Of a DNA stretch of 38,693 nt, positions 33,174-38,693 are shown piece after piece (within the stretch, counting starts at the first letter, position 1; every line of letters starts with the position of its first letter). The notes beneath the pieces were generated by a model that saw only the letters and a program-made list of their open reading frames with translations, was not told the DNA's origin and did no database searches. The translations under genes were made by a program, and so were the position numbers. The stretch comes from a bacterium. GTDB lineage: Bacteria > Krumholzibacteriota > Krumholzibacteriia > LZORAL124-64-63. The DNA is taken from NCBI GenBank assembly GCA_024223715.1, contig JAAEOA010000069.1:1-38693 (forward strand), in the 5' to 3' direction.

Positions 33174-34385
33174 TCATCGGGACCGCAACCAATCCATGGG
33201 ATCGAGAGGTGTTTTGCCGTGTCGAATTTCAAAATACAGCTGAGAAGGTTCGGACGCCTGCGGGCGGCCGACCTCAGCGATAACCTGACCACTGGCAATT
33301 TCTTCACTCGCCGAGACAAACACACGGTCCAGATGTGCGTACAGGGTATAATACCCAGCACCATGGTCAAGGATAACGCATTGTCCGAATCCCGGCAAAC
33401 GATCAGAATATTCCACTGTGCCCAGGGCCACCGCTGCTACCGGAGCACCCAATTTTGCAGCTATATTGATGCCATTATTAAGAGTTACGGTTTGGAATTG
33501 CGGATGCACCGATCGGCCGAAATCCCGCAACAAAGCCCCCCGGGCAGGCCATTCCAACTGTCCAGCCATTTCAGTCAGCTGATTGGTCGAGCTCTGGGTT
33601 TCAATTTCCCGACGGGAACGCAGCTCCTCCAAATCGCTCAGGACATAAGACAGACGCTGCTCATTCATGCTCAACTCCAGCAACCTGTCCCGAACCTGTT
33701 GTCTCTCTCCCTGCAAAGTTCGCAAAGCCTCTGTCTGTTCGGCGAGCAATTCCTCCATGTGCTCGCTTTCTTCCGCGACATCTTCCCGGGCGGTCCATAT
33801 TTCAGCCAGAGCCACCTTCAGTTGCTTGTGCCGACTGGAAATTTGGGTGCCTTCATGACGAGTATCATCGACCAGCCCCGCACCAAGACGGACCATCAGA
33901 TCGTCCCATTTCAATCGGGTAACCATTGTGGAAAAACTGCCACTGGTGAGAATTGATTCCAGCTTTCCCTGACGGCCGCGAATGTACATGGAGCGCAAAT
34001 GAGATGACAGAGCCAACTGCGAGGCTTCATATTTTTTCCGGCCGGCCGCCAATTCATTTTCCAGCTCTTTACTCTGCTGAATCAGCAACTGTTCACGGCT
34101 CACCATTTCTCCGAGCAAACTGCGGGACAACTCAATTTCATTTATCACTTCTTCATGAGTGCGCTTGATGGCCGACTCACGATTATCGATTTCCTTTTCC
34201 TGGTTACGGAAAGATTGGATTTGTTCTTTCAGGGATGACATTTCCTGATTGCTTTTTTCAATTTTCCCCTGCAGCACATCGAGGGTCCCCTTGGCGGCCA
34301 CCGGTTGTTCGGGTAAGGCGGCATCCAATCCGGCAAACGCTGCGGCGGAACCTAAAATCACCAGAATAGTCCAAAAAACGCGCAT
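33174..34385 (-). CDS. EnvC-like murein hydrolase activator (degenerate LytM/M23 domain)
   Basis: The 403-residue protein has a signal peptide (residues 1-18 or so), a long coiled coil with many Glu/Gln/Lys (about 30-260) and a C-terminal LytM fold. The fold ends with LNNGINIAA, YYTLYAHLDRV and LYFEIRHGKTPLDPMDW. In active M23 enzymes the metal is held by the His and Asp of an HxGxD-type motif and by the last His of an HLHFE motif. Here these are Asn, Asn and Tyr (NNGIN, QLYFE), so hydrolysis is unlikely; EnvC of E. coli is similarly inactive and switches on amidases AmiA/B. The gene starts in the last base of the ftsX stop (TAATG), so it is made with FtsEX, exactly the partner EnvC needs. 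Amidases are not in the window. Confidence 0.9.
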   Translation of the reverse strand: MRVFWTILVILGSAAAFAGLDAALPEQPVAAKGTLDVLQGKIEKSNQEMSSLKEQIQSFRNQEKEIDNRESAIKRTHEEVINEIELSRSLLGEMVSREQLLIQQSKELENELAAGRKKYEASQLALSSHLRSMYIRGRQGKLESILTSGSFSTMVTRLKWDDLMVRLGAGLVDDTRHEGTQISSRHKQLKVALAEIWTAREDVAEESEHMEELLAEQTEALRTLQGERQQVRDRLLELSMNEQRLSYVLSDLEELRSRREIETQSSTNQLTEMAGQLEWPARGALLRDFGRSVHPQFQTVTLNNGINIAAKLGAPVAAVALGTVEYSDRLPGFGQCVILDHGAGYYTLYAHLDRVFVSASEEIASGQVIAEVGRPQASEPSQLYFEIRHGKTPLDPMDWLRSR

Positions 34386-35269
34386 TAGAAATCACTCCCA
34401 AGACGCAAATATTTGCGCATAGCAGCCCAGCTTCCCGCCAAACCCAGGACGGAACAGAACAATACAAAACCCAAAATTTGTGGAGGATTAAAAAACACAA
34501 CGCCCGTTAAATAGTCTGACAAAATATTACTCAGAACAGCCACCAAGCCCATAGCCAATACACCGGCGAGAAAACCCTGCAAAATTCCCTCAAATAGAAA
34601 TGGTGTGCGAATAAACGCGTTGGTTGCACCGACAAGTTTTTGAATGTCTATGATTCGTCGGCTGGAAGCCACCGTCAGTTTTACGGTATTGCTAATGACA
34701 AAAACAGCGGCCAGAAAGACCAGGCCTCCCACCACCAGGCTGGCCATCTGAAAACGGAAAGCCCAGCGCTCAAGAGTATTGATCCATTCCTGGTTATAAA
34801 CAATTTCGCCCACTTGATCCCACACAGCCACTTCTTTGCCAATAGTGCGCACAGATTCCATATTTCGGGCATTATTTCTCAAAATCACATGGTATGAAGC
34901 CGGCAAAGGGTTTTCGGGCAATAATTCGACAATTTCAGCCTCCGGCCCCAAATCCTTCTTGAATTGCATTAATGCCCTTTCCGGTGATACAAAATCCACT
35001 TGTTTCACACCCGGAATAATGACCAGACGGGGCTGCAGTTCAGCAATTTCCTGTTCAGTGGCTCCTTCTTTCAAAAACACCCGAATGTCGATGCTTTGAC
35101 GGGCCTGTTCGAGCATATTTCCCATATTCAGAGTTGCCAGAGTTAAGACAGCCAGAACCAGAAGGGCCGAGCCCATGATCAGGATGGTGACACCGGTGGT
35201 CAATTTCCGCCGGGTAAAACCAGCAAAGGATTCCCGAGCCAGATAATTTATTTGTTCCCTGTTAAGCAT
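34385..35269 (-). CDS. ftsX: Cell-division ABC transporter permease FtsX
   Basis: FtsX is the four-helix membrane partner of FtsE that passes ATPase movement to a periplasmic EnvC-like protein at the septum. The protein has one membrane segment (about 26-48), an extracytoplasmic part of about 130 residues with VFLKEGATEQEIAELQ and SYHVILRNN, and three further segments. Between them is the family loop VKLTVASSRRIIDIQKLVGAT. ATG 35269 gives 294 residues and overlaps the ftsE stop by eight bases; the longer GTG at 35287 has no ribosome site. The ftsE-ftsX-envC order is conserved. Confidence 0.95.
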   Translation of the reverse strand: MLNREQINYLARESFAGFTRRKLTTGVTILIMGSALLVLAVLTLATLNMGNMLEQARQSIDIRVFLKEGATEQEIAELQPRLVIIPGVKQVDFVSPERALMQFKKDLGPEAEIVELLPENPLPASYHVILRNNARNMESVRTIGKEVAVWDQVGEIVYNQEWINTLERWAFRFQMASLVVGGLVFLAAVFVISNTVKLTVASSRRIIDIQKLVGATNAFIRTPFLFEGILQGFLAGVLAMGLVAVLSNILSDYLTGVVFFNPPQILGFVLFCSVLGLAGSWAAMRKYLRLGSDF

Positions 35270-36089
35270 GCATTGTCTCGCTTTCACGGGTTGGTTTTCC
35301 GGCAGTGGGATGGTACATGCGGTCGGCCAGGGAATAGTTTCGATCGGTAGCGCGAGTGCGTTTTATATCCGAGATAATTTGCCCGTCATCGACAACTATT
35401 ACTCTTTGACCAAAGGTTTTTACAATTTGATGATCGTGGGTGCTGAATACCACACAAGTGCCGCCATCATTGATGCGGAACAGGAGGTTAATAATCTCCT
35501 GTGCAGTCTCCGGATCCAGGTTTCCTGTGGGCTCATCTGCCAAAAGAATTTTGGGACTGTTGACCATGGCTCGGGCAATGGCCACCCTTTGCTGCTCGCC
35601 CCCACTGAGCTGACGAGGAAAACGGTGTCGTTTTTCCCATAAACCCACCTGGGTGAGAACCCGCATTACATTTTTTTTCATCTGTGTTTTCCCAATGCCC
35701 ACAACGAGTTGCGGGAATTCCACATTGGCTTCAATGGTTCGGTCTTCAAGCAATCGGAAGTCCTGGAAAACAAACCCTATTTCCCTCCGCAGAATTGGTA
35801 TTTTCCGCCTAATCATTTTGCTGGCCAGAATGCCCCGAACAATGACTTCGCCCTTAGTGGGTTGAGCATCCATGGAGATCAAACGCAAGATGCTGCTTTT
35901 GCCAGCCCCACTGGGTCCGGTAAGGCATAGGAACTCTCCGTTTTCCACAGTAAAACTGGCATCTTGAAGAGCCACCTGGTCTTTATATTCAAGATGGACA
36001 TGGTGAAAACCAATGACCACTCTGGAGTCCAGAGGTCCAGACTTTTTAGATGGAGTTTTTGCCGAGGCAGTTGCTGTTTTGCTTGTCAC
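35262..36089 (-). CDS. ftsE: Cell-division ATP-binding protein FtsE
   Basis: FtsE is the ABC ATPase of the FtsEX divisome complex, active at the inner face of the membrane. It has Walker [10 protein letters not shown] (58-66), the Q loop VFQDFRLL, signature LSGGEQQR (161-168), Walker [13 protein letters not shown] (181-192) and the switch His in FSTHDH. The protein has 275 residues, against about 220-230 for typical FtsE, because of a roughly 25-residue Lys/Thr/Ser N-terminal extension and a short extra C-terminus. The start is GTG 36089; no strong ribosome site is visible and I see no better in-frame start. It is the first gene of the long minus-strand run down to the lipoproteins, with its promoter in the 237-base divergent gap. 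Confidence 0.96.
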   Translation of the reverse strand: MTSKTATASAKTPSKKSGPLDSRVVIGFHHVHLEYKDQVALQDASFTVENGEFLCLTGPSGAGKSSILRLISMDAQPTKGEVIVRGILASKMIRRKIPILRREIGFVFQDFRLLEDRTIEANVEFPQLVVGIGKTQMKKNVMRVLTQVGLWEKRHRFPRQLSGGEQQRVAIARAMVNSPKILLADEPTGNLDPETAQEIINLLFRINDGGTCVVFSTHDHQIVKTFGQRVIVVDDGQIISDIKRTRATDRNYSLADRMYHPTAGKPTRESETMHA

Positions 36090-36147
36090 TTGAGGGCCCG
36101 CTTTCGAGTCAAAAATATGGAATTTTCTGTTTAGGGTTCAGCTTTCT

Positions 36148-36168
36148 GCTGGATAGAAATAATCCAGC
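36148..36168. repeat. Perfect 7-7-7 palindrome in the ftsE/glycosyltransferase intergenic region
   Basis: GCTGGAT (36148-36154), loop AGAAATA, ATCCAGC (36162-36168). It is 59 bases upstream of ftsE and about 160 bases upstream of the glycosyltransferase gene. Possible roles are a repressor operator or a leader hairpin of the ftsE transcript. The 237-base gap around it contains no gene, and the only other signal I can point to is the weak sigma-54-like site nearby. Confidence 0.4.
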
Positions 36169-36203
36169 CCATGGAAAGGCTTGAACTTACCCGAAATCAG
36201 AAC

Positions 36204-36220
36204 TGCACGATTTGTGCCGA
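36204..36220 (-). promoter_or_regulatory. Weak sigma-54-like site upstream of ftsE
   Basis: The minus strand reads TCGGCAC (36220-36214), then AAATCG, then TGCA (36207-36204). The GG and GC pairs keep the 10-base spacing, but the -24 box starts CGGCAC instead of TGGCAC and the -12 box lacks one T. It overlaps a GCAC/GTGC palindrome, so chance is a fair alternative. Confidence 0.25.
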
Positions 36221-36326
36221 ATAAATACTAAGAAAATCCTGGAGAATGCCTTTTCAGACGGCGGAGATCTGGTATTCTTGTTCGAAATCAGTATTGAAAT
36301 AGCTTCAACGCACCAAGGAGCCTGTT

Positions 36327-37877
36327 TTGTCCGATCCCTGTATTAGTCTGTGCATGATCATGCGCAATGAAGAATCCATGCTTCCGGACTTCCTTTCCAG
36401 TGTTGAAGGCCTTTGGGATGAATTTATTGTTGTGGATACGGGCAGCACTGACAATTCAGTTAAACTGGTTCAGTCAGCCGGGGCCAAAGTTTCACACATC
36501 CCTTGGGAGGATGACTTTTCCGCTGCCCGAAATGCCTCTCTAAAAGCTGCCACTGGCCGTTGGATTGTCTTCCTGGATGCTGATGAACGCCCCACTTCCG
36601 AACTCATAGCCCAAATAAAAAAAATCAGCCTGGATTCCTCGGTCGGGGCAGCCACAGTGGTGATGCGTAATGAATGGCCTGACGGGACCCGTCGAGACAA
36701 TCCTTTGCTTCGGGTTTTCCGCAACAATGCCAAAATATTTTTTGAACATCCCATTCATGAAGATGCCAGTGTCAGTGTGCGAGATTTTCTGGCCAGGGAA
36801 AACATGCAGCTGGTTCATTTACCGGGGATAGTTATTCACTTGGGATACACCCGGGAAGTGGCCCAGGACCGAAACAAAAAAGAACGGGATCTGGAAATAC
36901 TGAACCAGGCTTTGAATGAAGATGAAAAAGATTTCTACTGCTGGTTCAAAACTCTGGAAATTGCCCGGTTCTGGGAAGATCAGGAACTCTGGACTCAAAA
37001 TGCCGAAAAAGCGGCCCGTCTATTGGTGAACTCTTCTGCTGAAGAAATCAGTGATTTGAAACAACGCCCATTTGGGGGAGAATTTGCTGCCTTGGTTGCC
37101 CAGGGCTTGCCTCGTGATCTAACTGCCAAACTGAAATGGCTGGAAGATTCGGTTCAGTACATTACTCCCACAAAAACCTGGCATTTAAGACATGGAATTT
37201 TTTTGGAAGAAATGGGCAAATCCGGAAAATCTCGTTCAGCCTATAATAATTGTTTGCAGGATATCACCTCGCCACAATCTTCTCCTTTTGAGGAATCACC
37301 CAATGAAGCTGTGACCCTGCGAGCCCATCTGGGCCTGTGTCGTTTGGCCATGACCGATGGTGATGTGGAATCAGCCACGGCATCGGCAAAGCAAGCCAGT
37401 TGTGTGAATCCTGTTGATGATGAAGCGCTATTAGCCTGTTTAGTTAATTATTCTCAAATGGACCCTGAAAACCAACCTGCCAGGTTTATTGAGGAGCATT
37501 TGAAGGATTTTCCACAGGCTTTTCTGGCCGTTGCCCAAAATCTGATTGGCTTTGGACGAGTTGATTTGGCGGGGAGCCTATTAAGACCCATCCAAGATCA
37601 GGACCATTCTGTTGCAATCCCCCTCTCTGATGATCAGCTCGCAAATGCTGCCATCGGCTGGCTGCTATGCTGCCTGGTTCTCGGTTACGAAGTTGATCTT
37701 GTGGTGGACTTATCTCAGGAAGAGGCTGACCAGCTATTAAAGAATTGGATTCACTTGCTGTGGCAAAGCAGAAATACAGAAAACATGAGTTCGTTTGCCG
37801 ATGGATGCGGTTCCATATTGGGGATTTTCCCCTGGCTGGGAGATTTTCTGCAAGAGGAAACCGACAGACTAAAATAA
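36327..37877 (+). CDS. Family 2 glycosyltransferase with C-terminal helical (TPR-like) region
   Basis: The N-terminal 220 residues are a GT2 domain of the type seen in SunS-like and TPR-containing transferases. It opens ISLCMIMRNEES, then VVDTGSTDNS, the fold feature WEDDFSAARNASL and a DxD-type FLDADER (Asp84/Asp86). After about residue 225 there is no catalytic motif but regular helices with TPR-like composition (for example LRAHLGLCRLAMTDGD and ASCVNPVDDEALLAC). Such tails usually bind protein or lipid acceptors. The 516-residue protein starts at TTG 36327, with AAGGAG six bases upstream, and is divergent from ftsE. A methyltransferase gene follows after 27 bases, perhaps in one operon. 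The acceptor is unknown. Confidence 0.88.
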   Translation: MSDPCISLCMIMRNEESMLPDFLSSVEGLWDEFIVVDTGSTDNSVKLVQSAGAKVSHIPWEDDFSAARNASLKAATGRWIVFLDADERPTSELIAQIKKISLDSSVGAATVVMRNEWPDGTRRDNPLLRVFRNNAKIFFEHPIHEDASVSVRDFLARENMQLVHLPGIVIHLGYTREVAQDRNKKERDLEILNQALNEDEKDFYCWFKTLEIARFWEDQELWTQNAEKAARLLVNSSAEEISDLKQRPFGGEFAALVAQGLPRDLTAKLKWLEDSVQYITPTKTWHLRHGIFLEEMGKSGKSRSAYNNCLQDITSPQSSPFEESPNEAVTLRAHLGLCRLAMTDGDVESATASAKQASCVNPVDDEALLACLVNYSQMDPENQPARFIEEHLKDFPQAFLAVAQNLIGFGRVDLAGSLLRPIQDQDHSVAIPLSDDQLANAAIGWLLCCLVLGYEVDLVVDLSQEEADQLLKNWIHLLWQSRNTENMSSFADGCGSILGIFPWLGDFLQEETDRLK

Positions 37878-37904
37878 TTATCCCAACACTGACAAGGCAA
37901 AGTC

Positions 37905-38657
37905 ATGAATGAACTTCAGCTTTTAGTCGATCTCCACAAAAGGGAAAACCGACAGGGGCCCGGCTCAGATTCGGAAACCGAAAAAGCCCTTATTATTGCA
38001 GGGTTAAAACAAAAAAAACCACTAAAAATTGCTGATATCGGTTGTGGTACAGGAGCATCTTCACTGGTGCTCGCTGGGTCGCTGAACGCTCGAATCACTG
38101 CCGTGGATTTATTTCCGGATTTTCTTGAGATTTTGGAAACAAGGGCAAAGAAAAAAGGGCTTTCTGATAAAATATCCACTCTTTCCTGTTCAATGGACAA
38201 CCTTCCGTTTGCAGATGATGAATTTGATGTCATTTGGTCTGAAGGAGCCATCTACAATATCGGGTTTGAAAAAGGGGCCAAGGACTGGCGGCGATATCTA
38301 AAAGCCGGTGGTCTGTTGTGTGTAACAGAAATCACCTGGACCACGGAATCACGCCCTGTTGAAATTCAGGAGTATTGGGAAAATGAGTACCCCGAAATAG
38401 GCACTGCCTCTGAAAAATTGAAAATATTGGAGAAGAATGGCTATTCTCCGCTTGGCTATTTTGTTCTGCCGCAGGACTGCTGGTTGGAAAACTATTACGA
38501 CCCCCTGCAAAACAAATTCACCGAATTTCTTGAGCGTCAAAACCAAAGCAAAGAAGCCCTCGCTCTGGTAGAAATTGAGCAGGAAGAAGCCTCTCTATAT
38601 AAAAGATTCAAAGAGTTTTTCAGCTATGGGTTTTATATTGCCATAAAGCAGGATTAG
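37905..38657 (+). CDS. Class I SAM-dependent methyltransferase
   Basis: The 250-residue protein has the Rossmann-type SAM site IADIGCGTGASSL (42-54), an acidic ribose-binding strand ITAVDLFP, and motifs NLPFADDEFDVIWSEGAIYN and LKAGGLLCVTEITWT. It is typical of the Methyltransf_11/UbiE-like class that methylates small molecules. The first 25 residues are a polar helix, and residues about 150-200 form a lid with many Glu and aromatic residues. The substrate cannot be deduced. A ribosome site AAGG lies nine bases before the ATG, and the gene follows the glycosyltransferase with 27 bases between. It has no signal peptide and ends in TAG at 38657. Confidence 0.9.
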   Translation: MNELQLLVDLHKRENRQGPGSDSETEKALIIAGLKQKKPLKIADIGCGTGASSLVLAGSLNARITAVDLFPDFLEILETRAKKKGLSDKISTLSCSMDNLPFADDEFDVIWSEGAIYNIGFEKGAKDWRRYLKAGGLLCVTEITWTTESRPVEIQEYWENEYPEIGTASEKLKILEKNGYSPLGYFVLPQDCWLENYYDPLQNKFTEFLERQNQSKEALALVEIEQEEASLYKRFKEFFSYGFYIAIKQD

Positions 38658-38660
38658 TTT

Positions 38661-38686
38661 AAAAAAAATTCTAACCCGATGGGTTA
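38661..38686 (-). terminator. Intrinsic terminator for a minus-strand gene beyond the window
   Basis: TAACCC (38672-38677) and GGGTTA (38681-38686) form a short stem with a three-base loop. Read on the minus strand, the stem is followed by GAA and then eight T (38668-38661). A converging gene to the right of the window is expected; on the plus strand the following sequence is cut off. Confidence 0.55.
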
Positions 38687-38693
38687 CCAAGTA

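Noticed and set aside
1..38693. CRISPR arrays, tRNA/rRNA genes, insertion sequences or phage genes
   Set aside because: No spaced direct repeats, no cloverleaf or rRNA-like conserved stretches, no transposase or integrase motifs were found on either strand.

Overview
The window reads as the chromosome of a free-living, diderm (Gram-negative-type) bacterium of roughly even base composition. It has FtsEX with an EnvC-like partner, split SecD and SecF, two lipoproteins with lipoboxes, a beta-barrel outer membrane protein ending in aromatic residues, and signal-peptide proteins of the DUF4159 and DUF4175 families. RicT and TatD next to HolB and RsmA, together with DUF4159/DUF4175, fit an uncultured lineage of the FCB side of the bacterial tree (Krumholzibacteriota or Eisenbacteria-like). 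That placement is inference from gene content only. I see 28 protein genes, 25 on the minus strand. There is no rRNA, tRNA, insertion sequence, prophage or CRISPR array, and no gene-free stretch over 300 bases; the longest gap is 237 bases, at 36090-36326.

Left part (1-7401): a two-component pair (receiver-GGDEF regulator, then a cytoplasmic GAF-type histidine kinase cut by the window edge) lies behind a near-consensus sigma-54 promoter. Next is a tightly coupled operon of a HAD phosphatase, the bifunctional NAD(P)HX repair enzyme and TsaD. A divergent CPBP membrane protease and a 61-residue zinc-ribbon protein follow, with a shared terminator hairpin between them.

Middle (7538-20027): a 12.5-kb operon of five genes, three of whose four junctions overlap or nearly so. 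It encodes a giant 1603-residue membrane sensor kinase, a DUF4159 protein, a 1253-residue DUF4175 coiled-coil membrane protein, a TPR-type exported protein and an exported ThuA-like protein. All are predicted to act at or across the envelope, and there is no response regulator beside the kinase. This is the most likely candidate for an undescribed system. A terminator then separates it from secD-secF (20195-22936).

Right part (23124-36089): a DUF362-type double [4Fe-4S] ferredoxin protein is paired with a divergent polysaccharide deacetylase. A long minus-strand gene run then reads ftsE, ftsX, envC-like, holB, ricT, tatD, rsmA, outer membrane beta-barrel protein, lipoprotein B and, after a short gap, lipoprotein A with a strong terminator. 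It joins division-site peptidoglycan control with housekeeping genes and an outer-membrane/lipoprotein module. The EnvC-like protein has lost the metal-binding residues of active LytM enzymes, as expected for an amidase activator driven by FtsEX.

Right end (36327-38657): a family 2 glycosyltransferase with a helical-repeat tail and a SAM methyltransferase on the plus strand. They face a terminator that belongs to a minus-strand gene beyond the window.
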